From Planctomycetota bacterium (GTDB lineage: Bacteria > Planctomycetota > Uabimicrobiia > Uabimicrobiales > Uabimicrobiaceae), in contig JAJDCR010000044.1 in the NCBI GenBank assembly GCA_029260735.1, positions 28,028-92,027 on the forward strand: DNA of 64,000 bases, given 5' to 3'. Positions within the stretch are counted from its first letter, which is position 1; every line of letters starts with the position of its first letter. A model generated the notes under the pieces. That model saw only the letters and a program-made list of their open reading frames with translations, was not told the DNA's origin and searched no databases. Shown piece after piece: positions 26,865 to 35,096 of this stretch. The position numbers were made by a program, and so were the translations under genes.

Positions 26865-27818
26865 TTATGTCCATTTCGTATGGGGAACTTGGTTTTGAAT
26901 AAACCAACCATAAAGCAGTTTAAAATATGACTCTGGGGTCATTTGGTGCTTATCATAAAAAGGTTGTAGAATTTTTTGTAAACGAGGTAAATTATAGCAA
27001 GGAACACCGGGAAAATAGTGGTGCTCAATATGATAATTGGAGTAGATGTAGGCAAAGTCCCAAAAAAAACTTCCCTTCATCAAAGTAGACCAATGAGCAG
27101 GATCATTGGGATCAACGGAATAATGTTGGCCTAAACGATTTATCGTAAATAAGACAGGGAAAACAAACAAGTAAGGAATGGTATGTAAACGAAGAAGGGC
27201 TAAGGGACCTACCCAAATATAAAGAAGATACATAAGTAAAAAATGAAACCCTATCGTTATGCTTCTTTCTCGAGAAATTATTCGTTTCAATTCAGTAGGG
27301 TAGTTTCGAGAAGCTTGAGCGGCGGCTCGAAAATAGATCGGAAAAAGTACTGGTGTCATATAAAGAAACTTATACCAGCGCTTCACTATTTTTGGGGTTA
27401 GGTGAGCTCGCTTAGGATCATCATCTTCTGATCCCAACTCATTGTGATGATCCAGGTGCCATTTTTGAAATTGATGGAAGGAAAGTCCGCCTAAAATAGC
27501 ATAGATTTGTCCCAAAAAGCCATAAAATCGAGGACGAGCTTTACAAAATATAGCTTTATGAATAACTTCATGAAGAAGAATAAGCCAATCAAAAGCAACA
27601 AAACCAAGAGCTATTGATCCAAGAAAACTAAAAAACCACCAAGAAGAATGTAAAGCAAGGTACCCCGCAATAAAAACAATAAAAATTTGCCGAGCGAGAA
27701 TAAAAAAATGCTTCCCCGCATTTTTTTTATGAAGAGCTTTAAAATCTTCTGGAGGAACAAAAGCACGTAGCTCTCTCTTCAAGTCAACCGTATGCTCGTG
27801 ATAGTACTTACTTGGCAA
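26865..27818 (-). CDS. Membrane fatty acid desaturase
   Basis: A 317-residue di-iron desaturase. The three histidine boxes are HEVIH (about residue 85), HLDHH (about 119) and HIEHH (about 267), matching HxxxH, HxxHH and HxxHH. Hydrophobic segments of about four helices are placed as in acyl-lipid desaturases, with the histidine boxes on the cytoplasmic side. The double bond position cannot be told from the sequence. It would adjust membrane fluidity or make an unusual lipid. The start overlaps the 3' end of the SUMF-domain gene by 11 bases, so the two are translated in tandem. Confidence 0.9.
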   Translation of the reverse strand: MPSKYYHEHTVDLKRELRAFVPPEDFKALHKKNAGKHFFILARQIFIVFIAGYLALHSSWWFFSFLGSIALGFVAFDWLILLHEVIHKAIFCKARPRFYGFLGQIYAILGGLSFHQFQKWHLDHHNELGSEDDDPKRAHLTPKIVKRWYKFLYMTPVLFPIYFRAAAQASRNYPTELKRIISRERSITIGFHFLLMYLLYIWVGPLALLRLHTIPYLFVFPVLFTINRLGQHYSVDPNDPAHWSTLMKGSFFWDFAYIYSNYHIEHHYFPGVPCYNLPRLQKILQPFYDKHQMTPESYFKLLYGWFIQNQVPHTKWT

Positions 27819-30009
27819 ACCGAGCCCCGATATTATTAAAGCGCTTGTTTATAGGCTCTCGATATCGACGAAAAGAAAACAGAGTACTTGTCTGACTGCT
27901 TGTCCAAGAACCTCCTCGACAAACTTTTAATCCTTCTCCTTTTACAGGCCCCTGCGGATTAATAGAAGGCATAACGCTATAGTAATCCTTCATATACCAA
28001 TCAGAGCACCACTCCCAAACATTTCCTGCCATATTAAAGCATCCGTAAGGAGAAACACCTCTCTCCAAATTATCTACAGGATAAGTGTAAATTTGTTTTA
28101 CAACAGACTCCTTGTAGTTAAAACGGGCAAAAGATTCATCATTGAGAGGATCATCTCCCCAAGGAAAAATTCGTTTTGGCAGAGGATTTTCAATAAACCC
28201 AATCAAATTAGATTCGCCTTCCCAATCAGGAACCTGAAGCCCTCCTCGAGCGGCTTTTTCCCACTCTGCTTCAGTGGGAAGTCTTTTGCCTGCCCACTTC
28301 ATGTACCCTTGGAATTCTAGCCAATTGACTCCTACGATCGGTTGTTCGTCTTTATTTATTTGATCGTTTTTAATGTAACTAGGAATAGCAGCATTGGTCT
28401 CTTCTACGTATCTCATGTATTGCTTATTGCTTAACTCATATTTATCAATGTAGTAAGGATCGAGGTTAACGAGTTTTTCTGGCTGTTCATTTTTTTTCCC
28501 TTGTTTACTTCCTAAATAGAAGGGACCTTGAGGAACATGAGCCATGATACTTTGATCCTTTGTCCAGATATACTCTCCTCGTGTTGAATTGCGCACCATT
28601 CCTTCGGGCATAGCTTCGCCAAACCAACCCAAACGATCAACAGGAATAGTCTTCACAGTCGTTTGAGGTATGGGGTCTTTTATTTTTTTAGTTTTTGAGT
28701 TGCTAATGAGTGTTTTGTCAGAGTTATCTCTGACTCCAAAGAGATAAGACAAACTGGAGGAATAAACTTCGAGGAAAAGCAGAAAAAACAAAAGCGTTAC
28801 AATTAATGCATAACGCTTAGTTTGCCAAATATCCTTAGCCAACTCCCAAGCTTTTTCTGCAGGAGAAAGTTCACCTTGCTCTTCCTGTTCTTCAGCTTCA
28901 TTTTCTTGAAAAGCAGGGGGTCTACCAATATCATCTAAAAGAATGTTGCTTTCTTCTCGTAAAGATTCTTTTAGAGAATTAGCAATTTTTTTACTTTTAT
29001 CACTAGAAAGATCAGAAGCAGGACTCATAGAATGAGACGCAGGAGTAGTTCCTTCCATCTTTGCGGCCACACCATCGGAGAGATTCGCCTTCGCTTCCTC
29101 ATAAGAGGCACGCGTTCTTCTTTTTGTATTCAAACGACTTTTTATAGGGTGCTTGTCCGTAGATTTCATCTTTGGGCTAGTTGTACTTTTCTTTTCGTTA
29201 GGTAGCAGAGAAGGGGAAGTTTTTGGAAAATCATTCTCTGGTTCTTCTTTTGGACTAACGTATTCGAAATTACGGACAATATTGAGTTTGTCCTCTTTCT
29301 TTTTATCCAAGTCTTCTCCGCTAACTTTATCTTTTGCTTCGTCCCCAACAAACTCAAAATTAAGCAGAATTTTTGGATTTTCTTCTTTTTTTTCCTCTAT
29401 TTCAGGTTTGGACTCTAATTCTTCGGGAGATTTTAAAGCAGGAAATTCTCCTTGTGAGGAACTCTTATTCCGATCTGGCTCTAGTTCTTCGGGAGATTTT
29501 AAAGCGGGAAACTCTCCTTGCGAGGAGCTCTTATCCCGATCTGGTTCTAGTTCTTTGGGAGATTTTAAAGCGGGAAATTCTCCTTGCGAGGAACTCTTAT
29601 TCCGATCTGGTTCTAATTCTCCTGAAGGTTTTAAAGCGGGAAGTTTTCCTTCGGAAGATATTGTTTTCTCTTCATTGGAATCTAATGTTTCGGGAAGTTT
29701 TAAGTAAGGAAGTTCTCTTTCTTTAGTAGTTTTTTCATCTTCCAACGGAAGAACAAGAGTATCTTCATCTTCCGATATAGAATCAGAAGTCTCCCCTTTC
29801 AAAGGGGAAAGACCAGGAAAGGGATTTCCTTTTTCTTTCATTTTTTCGGTCATGGATTCCAAAGTAAATCGTTTCGTTCTTTTTTTCGCGGCCTTAGAGA
29901 GTTTACCTAAAGCACGGCCTTTAGAAAGAGAAAGATCCTTTGCTTCGGAGAAATCTTTCTTTTTTTTATCATCTTGAGAGTTTTGAAGAGATTTATGATT
30001 CTCATCCAT
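27808..30009 (-). CDS. Membrane protein with SUMF/formylglycine-generating-enzyme domain and repeat-rich tail
   Basis: A 733-residue protein. Residues about 1-390 are charged, Ser/Pro/Glu-rich and disordered, including about four copies of a 21-residue repeat (QGEFPALKSPEELEPDRNK core, about 120-205). One membrane helix lies at about 398-420. The C-terminal SUMF domain (about 490-733) has the usual landmarks: GPFYLGS, YYIDKYELSN, RLPTEAEWEKAARGG, GNVWEWCSDWY and CRGGSW. The two catalytic cysteines of true formylglycine-generating enzymes, normally in the segment before the final RYR, are missing (TLFSFRRYR), so it is probably a binding domain and not an active enzyme. The long basic then acidic N-terminal part would be cytoplasmic. 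It is divergent from the inositol-phosphatase gene. Confidence 0.87.
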   Translation of the reverse strand: MDENHKSLQNSQDDKKKKDFSEAKDLSLSKGRALGKLSKAAKKRTKRFTLESMTEKMKEKGNPFPGLSPLKGETSDSISEDEDTLVLPLEDEKTTKERELPYLKLPETLDSNEEKTISSEGKLPALKPSGELEPDRNKSSSQGEFPALKSPKELEPDRDKSSSQGEFPALKSPEELEPDRNKSSSQGEFPALKSPEELESKPEIEEKKEENPKILLNFEFVGDEAKDKVSGEDLDKKKEDKLNIVRNFEYVSPKEEPENDFPKTSPSLLPNEKKSTTSPKMKSTDKHPIKSRLNTKRRTRASYEEAKANLSDGVAAKMEGTTPASHSMSPASDLSSDKSKKIANSLKESLREESNILLDDIGRPPAFQENEAEEQEEQGELSPAEKAWELAKDIWQTKRYALIVTLLFFLLFLEVYSSSLSYLFGVRDNSDKTLISNSKTKKIKDPIPQTTVKTIPVDRLGWFGEAMPEGMVRNSTRGEYIWTKDQSIMAHVPQGPFYLGSKQGKKNEQPEKLVNLDPYYIDKYELSNKQYMRYVEETNAAIPSYIKNDQINKDEQPIVGVNWLEFQGYMKWAGKRLPTEAEWEKAARGGLQVPDWEGESNLIGFIENPLPKRIFPWGDDPLNDESFARFNYKESVVKQIYTYPVDNLERGVSPYGCFNMAGNVWEWCSDWYMKDYYSVMPSINPQGPVKGEGLKVCRGGSWTSSQTSTLFSFRRYREPINKRFNNIGARFAK

Positions 30010-30249
30010 TCGCTAGCCTCTTACCTTAGAAAAAACTACTTAAGGAAGGAAATAATCACTCATTTAATATTAGAAAACTGTAATGAAAAACTTAGAAAAT
30101 GTTTTTTACTACTCAAATGAGGTTGTATAACTATAAAATAATATCTAAAATCAGCTTTTGCAAGACATTTTTACTCTCTATCGCAGAAGGTAAAATAATA
30201 TTTTAGCACAACATAATCAAAAACCAGCCCATAGTAAGGATAAATCAAA

Positions 30250-31053
30250 ATGTCTTCTTTTTCTAAAGTTGCTGAGGAAGCTGCTCATTTGGCAGGAAAA
30301 ATCATTTTACAATATTTTGGATCCAACCACAAGACTTGGACAAAGGACACCCAGTCTAATTTAGTGACTGAGGTAGATCTCAAAGCAGAAAAAGCCATTG
30401 TTTCACATATTCAACAGAACTTTCCAGGGCACTCTTTCTTAGCCGAGGAAAGTTGGCGCGACTCTCTTAACTCGGAACATCTTTGGATAATCGATCCTCT
30501 AGATGGCACAAATAACTTTGCTAATCGTATCCCCCATTTTTGCGTTTCTATTGCTTATGCTCAAAAAGGAGAAGTGTTATTAGGTGTTATCTATAATCCA
30601 GTAAGCCTTGATTTGTATGTGGCAGAAAAAGGGAAGGGGGCATTTTGCAATGGAGAGAAAATCCAAGTTTCTCCTGCAAAAAATTTGTCTGAGTCTGTCA
30701 TTGGAACAGGTTTCTACTACGAACGAGGTGTGGTTTTGGAAAACACATTAACCGCTTTACTAAAGTTATTTCAAAATGGAATTCAAGGTATGAGACGTTT
30801 TGGCTCAGCTGCCCTTGACCTATGTTTCGTTGCCCAAGGAAGTTTTGGTGCTTTTTTTGAATATAAGCTCATGCCTTGGGATTTTTCGGCAGGAGCTCTT
30901 ATTGTCGAAGAAGCTGGGGGAAAAGTGAGCGATTGCCTTGGTCGTCCACTTTCATTAGAAAAAGAAGCGGGAGTAGTCGCAGCATCTCCCTTTTTGTATG
31001 CTGAGTTAATGAAAACTATCTCTCCACTGTATCCTGGAGTAAAAGAAAAGTAA
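30250..31053 (+). CDS. suhB: Inositol monophosphatase family protein
   Basis: A 267-residue Mg-dependent phosphatase. Metal ligands are visible in FLAEES (about 67) and in WIIDPLDGTNNF (about 81-92), with the second Asp motif MPWDFSAGALIVEEAGG (about 210-226). Bacterial members (SuhB-like) hydrolyse inositol-1-phosphate or related sugar phosphates, and some have roles with RNA polymerase; which applies here cannot be decided. It is the only gene before a predicted promoter for the next membrane protein. Confidence 0.9.
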   Translation: MSSFSKVAEEAAHLAGKIILQYFGSNHKTWTKDTQSNLVTEVDLKAEKAIVSHIQQNFPGHSFLAEESWRDSLNSEHLWIIDPLDGTNNFANRIPHFCVSIAYAQKGEVLLGVIYNPVSLDLYVAEKGKGAFCNGEKIQVSPAKNLSESVIGTGFYYERGVVLENTLTALLKLFQNGIQGMRRFGSAALDLCFVAQGSFGAFFEYKLMPWDFSAGALIVEEAGGKVSDCLGRPLSLEKEAGVVAASPFLYAELMKTISPLYPGVKEK

Positions 31054-31128
31054 TTTTAAAGCTTCAAAATTTACAAAAACTATCATTTAAATCACTTAGC
31101 AAGAAAAGCAAATTTTTGCCTTTTGCTG

Positions 31129-31157
31129 TTGACTGAGGCCCTAAATTGGTATATCCT
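31129..31157 (+). promoter_or_regulatory. Sigma-70-like promoter
   Basis: TTGACT (31129-31134) and TATCCT (31152-31157) are separated by 17 bp, the standard spacing, about 110 bp ahead of the ATG at 31268. This supports independent expression of the downstream membrane protein and possibly the epimerase-like gene. Confidence 0.45.
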
Positions 31158-31267
31158 ATAAAATCTTTAGATAAAAATTCTTGCGCCGCCACTTAGGGTC
31201 TACTTGCAAACATCCTAATTTACGATATATCTGGGTATCTCTTGGTCTTCTATTCAAAGGCAAATAC

Positions 31268-32320
31268 ATGACGGAAGTTGAAGCCCCTCCCTTGCCATCC
31301 ACAATAATTGGCTATAAGCCTGCTACACGTAACTACTTGCTGCAAGCAACAGGGTTTATTATTGTTTGTTGCGGAGTTATGTATTTTTTAAAGTCATACC
31401 TTACAATTTCCATACTGCTGGTAGTAGGAAGTGCAATGGTCGAGGTTTGGTGGAAAACAAAGACCAAGATATCTTTTTCAAGTGAATCGATCCAAGTGAA
31501 CAAGCTCTCCATTCCCTGGAATGAAGTAACAAAGGTAATTAGATGGGGTCCGTTAGGTATTCCCTTTACTCCTTTAAAGTACAACGGAGTAAGAATATAC
31601 AAAGAAAATAAACTCGTCACTTCCATCAACTCTACCTACCGAGGCTTTGAGCAACTAGAAACTTTTCTGGAAGAGAAAAAATACTCCTCTTTTGATGAGA
31701 ATTCTTGGTGCGAATACCCTCCTGTTGTTGTTCGAGCTGCGCGCTATTTGGTTGCATTTTTGTACGCCATCTCTTTTGTCATTATCCTTTCTTTTTTGGC
31801 CATTTTAATTCTTTTGGTCATTGCAGCAGGGTATTTTATGTACAGGCGCTTCACCCAAATGCATAAAGATGGAAAAGCCTTGCCTGAGGATGCCTGGGTT
31901 ACAGTAATGAGTTGCTTAGCTGTATTCCTTCTCTTTGGCCTTTTAGAATACTTTCCTTTCCTCCAGTTACTTTTGGGTTGTATTGTTGCCCTTGCCATTA
32001 TCTGGCTACCGTGGAAACCCAGCGCGTTATGGGTTGGTTCGGAAGCTCTCTTTGTCGGATCTAAAAAAGCCTATCCCCTCAGACATCTTCGCACTATTCG
32101 AGAAGTATCGAAGTTCTTCATTTTTAAGTTTTGGGAGCTAAGCTTCGCCAACGGAACAGTGAAAATTTACCCTTTCTTGGAAAATTTTGCCAGCTTCAAA
32201 ACGGAAGTAGAAAAAAGCTGGAGCAACGTTCAAAAAAATCTCCAAGGCAAAACATTAACAGAAGAAGAATCCGAAATAGTTTCTCCCGAAGAAGAAGCTT
32301 TACGTCTTCAAAAAAACTAA
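31268..32320 (+). CDS. Membrane protein with two PH-like domains, unknown function
   Basis: A 350-residue protein with a regular plan: two membrane helices (about 17-55), a soluble domain of about 100 residues with the look of a bacterial PH domain (KISFSSESIQVNKLSIPWNEVTKV), three or four more helices (about 155-250), and a second similar soluble domain (LWVGSEALFVGSKKAYPLRHL) at about 255-325. It ends in an acidic tail. Bacterial PH-domain membrane proteins often bind lipids or partner proteins; no function is known here. I chose ATG 31268, which has AAAGG upstream, over a TTG at 31181. The next gene starts 19 bp later. Confidence 0.72.
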   Translation: MTEVEAPPLPSTIIGYKPATRNYLLQATGFIIVCCGVMYFLKSYLTISILLVVGSAMVEVWWKTKTKISFSSESIQVNKLSIPWNEVTKVIRWGPLGIPFTPLKYNGVRIYKENKLVTSINSTYRGFEQLETFLEEKKYSSFDENSWCEYPPVVVRAARYLVAFLYAISFVIILSFLAILILLVIAAGYFMYRRFTQMHKDGKALPEDAWVTVMSCLAVFLLFGLLEYFPFLQLLLGCIVALAIIWLPWKPSALWVGSEALFVGSKKAYPLRHLRTIREVSKFFIFKFWELSFANGTVKIYPFLENFASFKTEVEKSWSNVQKNLQGKTLTEEESEIVSPEEEALRLQKN

Positions 32321-32339
32321 ACTGGTTATTTCCTAAGAC

Positions 32340-34682
32340 ATGTATTCAATAAACTCTACCCCTGACCCTGACCTACTCTTTTCTTACCATTTAGATACTC
32401 TTTTTCAAGAGCTCCATTATTTAGAAAACTCTTGGATTTGGAAAAAAGAGAAACCTTGTCTTCTTGTAACAGGAGCAGAAAATTGGCTAGGTCATTATCT
32501 TCTTCATATTTTAAGTGAGCTTGATTTTCCGTTAAGATTGGTAGCTTTGGGGCAAAGTGATTTGCCTGATTACTTGAAAAACGAACGCTATCAAAAAATC
32601 GAGTACCAAACATCTCTTTCATTGGAAGATCTCAAAAAAAATATCGCCCATTTTCAACCAGATTTAATTTTAAATGCTGCTAATATTCGTGACTTAAAAG
32701 AAAATAGCTTCACTCGGCTTTATGAGCAAAATGTAAAACATAGTGAAGTAGTTTGCGAAACAGCTATTAGTCATAACGTTGCTCGAATCATAATGTTTTC
32801 AGATAGTACGGTTTATGGGCCTGGAGAAGAGATTGCTAAAGAAGACCATGAACTAAACCCTGTCTTAAATTTAGGTAAGAGTTTTTGGGAAGCCGAACAA
32901 ATTGCATCTTGCTATCATCAACCAGGCAAAACAGAGATCTATCATCTTCGTCTAGCTCCTTGCTATGGCCCACTCATCACTTATGGAGCAACCTACCTTG
33001 CTTATCTAATGTCCCAAGGAATTCTTCTGGGATGCCCAGAGAATATCGACCAAGAAATCTCTGTTATCCATGGCAAAGATATTGCTTTAGCCGCTTTTCT
33101 GATAGCTTTTGCCCCAAACCCCGGCTACCGTGTTTTCAATATCGCCGGAGAAAGTACGAGCCTAGGACAACTACTTCGTCTCATAGAACCGCTCATAGAA
33201 AAAAAGAAATTTCTTGGTTTTTCATCTCGTTTGTGTCAAATAATGCAAGTGGGTTATCAGAAGGAAATAGTTTTACCCCAAAGCTTACTTCAGTTCATGG
33301 GAAAATTTTCAGAAAACTGGGCAGAATTTTTAGACTATGCTCGGTTTGAAAAGAATGCCCCCTACTTTAATCAAAGAGTTGCCCAGTATATTAAAAATCT
33401 AAGACCCTTATCAAACAAACGCTTAAAAGACATGCTCGCTTGGACTCCCGAAAACACTTTAGCAGAAATTCCCCAGACTATAGCATATTGGGAAAAAGAA
33501 AACTGGCAATCTTGGCAAACGGAAAAAACAAGCACTCCCTATGAAACAAAAGTTTTAATTCCACTTTTTGATAGTGTCAGTGAAATGGTAGAGTCCTTGC
33601 AAAAATATTCGGGAGAAAAAAGAAAAGAAACTCCTTATAAGTTAATTGATACCTTAGACGTTGAAGTTGATCTAAAATCTTTATGGATTCTCGTTGAAAG
33701 AGTAAAAAGCCAACTGCCAACGATTCTTCTTCATCAGCGAAAAAATAAGAAACACTTTTTAGAGATTTTTTTCTTAATTAAAAAGAATTTTCTTCTTTTA
33801 TTAAAACATGAACACAGTATCGCTGATCGGAAACACCCCCATAACACTTCTCAAAAAATAAAATGGCTAACTCAAAGAATAGGTGAAGTGAACGGGGAAA
33901 AACTCACTCACTACGCAACCATTAGTGTCTTGACCCACTTGATTTTACAAATTCGTCGTTACCAAAAAGAATATGCAACTTTTCTAAAACTCTTTCCCAA
34001 TAAAAGCTATGGATTCTTTTTAGGAAGTGATATTGGAGACATTGGAATTGTTATCAAAATCAAAAACGGCCAAGCTAAGGTTCTTTTTTTGCGAAAACAA
34101 ATAGATCAATTTCCCCACTCTTGGTACTTTCCTAAAAGAGTGGCTGAATTCAAAAAAATTGCCAACTTAGATATTGCCTTAGGAGTTCGTTTAGAAAAAC
34201 TTATTTCTGATCTAGGACAAAACTCTTTACCAGAAAGCTTTTTACAAAATTTTGGTAGTGATTACCTGCTCACTAATATCAAGAAAGAGTATCTAGAAAT
34301 GATCGGAAGCAAAGCGAGTGGAAGCCCCATCACTCACTATCTTTTTATCAATCGTAATGGCAAAGTTGACTTTGGTTTCCACTTTATCCAAGGACAGATA
34401 AAAGTAGTAAATAATTCTTACATTAACTACATCAACGTCCTAAAAGATGAGTTTAAAGAAACCGAAGCGATCATTCAAATAGTCCGAAAAGTTTCTCAAG
34501 GAAAAGAAGAGCTTGCTTTTTTTAAAATCAAGACAATTAAACGACTCCTCGCAGAAATCACCTCTCTCGCCCGCGTTCCTCGGGTTATCCTAAAGTTTTT
34601 CGAACGCTCGAATGGAAACGGTGCCAAGAAAAGCAAAAAAGAGAATAAGGAAAATACCGAGAAAGAAGAGAAGTCTAGTTAG
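32340..34682 (+). CDS. Degenerate NAD-dependent epimerase/dehydratase fused to an unknown domain
   Basis: A 780-residue protein. Residues about 38-330 follow the extended SDR (sugar nucleotide epimerase) fold: VTGAENWLG in place of TGGxGFIG, DLILNAA, SDSTVYGPGE, LRLAPCYGPL and VIHGKDIALA. By eye, the YxxxK catalytic pair (normally YGxSK) is replaced in LGKSFWEAE, so Tyr is Leu and Lys is Phe, and activity as an epimerase is doubtful. Residues about 400-780 are Lys/Leu-rich, partly helical, with a strand-rich part (KSYGFFLGSDIGDIGIVI), and are not recognised. The very basic C-terminus (KKSKKENKE) may be disordered. It may be a sugar-nucleotide-binding or scaffold protein. Confidence 0.7.
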   Translation: MYSINSTPDPDLLFSYHLDTLFQELHYLENSWIWKKEKPCLLVTGAENWLGHYLLHILSELDFPLRLVALGQSDLPDYLKNERYQKIEYQTSLSLEDLKKNIAHFQPDLILNAANIRDLKENSFTRLYEQNVKHSEVVCETAISHNVARIIMFSDSTVYGPGEEIAKEDHELNPVLNLGKSFWEAEQIASCYHQPGKTEIYHLRLAPCYGPLITYGATYLAYLMSQGILLGCPENIDQEISVIHGKDIALAAFLIAFAPNPGYRVFNIAGESTSLGQLLRLIEPLIEKKKFLGFSSRLCQIMQVGYQKEIVLPQSLLQFMGKFSENWAEFLDYARFEKNAPYFNQRVAQYIKNLRPLSNKRLKDMLAWTPENTLAEIPQTIAYWEKENWQSWQTEKTSTPYETKVLIPLFDSVSEMVESLQKYSGEKRKETPYKLIDTLDVEVDLKSLWILVERVKSQLPTILLHQRKNKKHFLEIFFLIKKNFLLLLKHEHSIADRKHPHNTSQKIKWLTQRIGEVNGEKLTHYATISVLTHLILQIRRYQKEYATFLKLFPNKSYGFFLGSDIGDIGIVIKIKNGQAKVLFLRKQIDQFPHSWYFPKRVAEFKKIANLDIALGVRLEKLISDLGQNSLPESFLQNFGSDYLLTNIKKEYLEMIGSKASGSPITHYLFINRNGKVDFGFHFIQGQIKVVNNSYINYINVLKDEFKETEAIIQIVRKVSQGKEELAFFKIKTIKRLLAEITSLARVPRVILKFFERSNGNGAKKSKKENKENTEKEEKSS

Positions 34683-34745
34683 GGAGTTTTGGAAGAGCAG
34701 TGGGGGAATTTTGAAAGAGGGATGGGGTATTATTGGGTGGCGAGC

Positions 34746-35076
34746 TTTGGGTCAACTGCTGTTGAAATAAGAAATTTTTTTGGGTTTATTGGTCGCGTAG
34801 CGACAGAGGTACGTAGCCAGGGCATTTATGCCCTGGAATAAGTACGTAGCCAGGGCATTTATGCCCTGGAATAAGTACGTAGCCAGGGCATTTATGCCCT
34901 GGAATAAGATCAATAAAGGATTACGTGCCGTAGGTACGTCGGATATTAATTTCCTCGGTACCTACGGCACCAAATTTCTTTCTATACCTTTATTTCCAGG
35001 GGTTAAAACCTACGTTCTCCCACTGCTCCGCAGTGAATACCTTCTCCATTCTTATTTCAACAATAGATAAGCCAAA
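34746..35076. repeat. Composite palindromic element, copy C
   Basis: A 331-bp copy of the family at 7905-8060, in the opposite orientation. It starts TTTGG...CTGCTGTTGAAATAAGAAA (34746) and ends with the matching inverted end ATTTCAACAATAGATAAGCC (to 35076). It contains GTCGC/GCGAC, three exact 33-bp tandem units (34809-34907), a long palindrome GTGCCGTAGGTAC/GTACCTACGGCAC (34925-34970), a CCAGGGG half-site, and CACTGC/GCAGTG near 35021-35036. It lies between two convergent genes. The gap 34683-35096 has no real gene. Confidence 0.75.
34809..34907. repeat. Three exact 33-bp tandem repeats within copy C
   Basis: Units at 34809-34841, 34842-34874 and 34875-34907 are identical. Each contains the palindrome CCAGGGCATTTATGCCCTGG, so the tract can form three successive hairpins. 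Identical units mean recent expansion. Confidence 0.85.
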
Positions 35077-35096
35077 ACCCTCCAGGGCATATATCT

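Noticed and set aside
29153..29707. 184-residue frame on the plus strand, Ser/Gly-rich
   Set aside because: It is the antisense of the 21-residue repeats and disordered region of the SUMF-domain gene.
34809..34907. Possible CRISPR array
   Set aside because: The units are directly abutting with no spacers, only three, and no cas genes are near.
34828..35070. 80-residue frame with repeated MPWNKYVARAF
   Set aside because: It is the translation of the three 33-bp palindromic units and lies wholly within repeat copy C.
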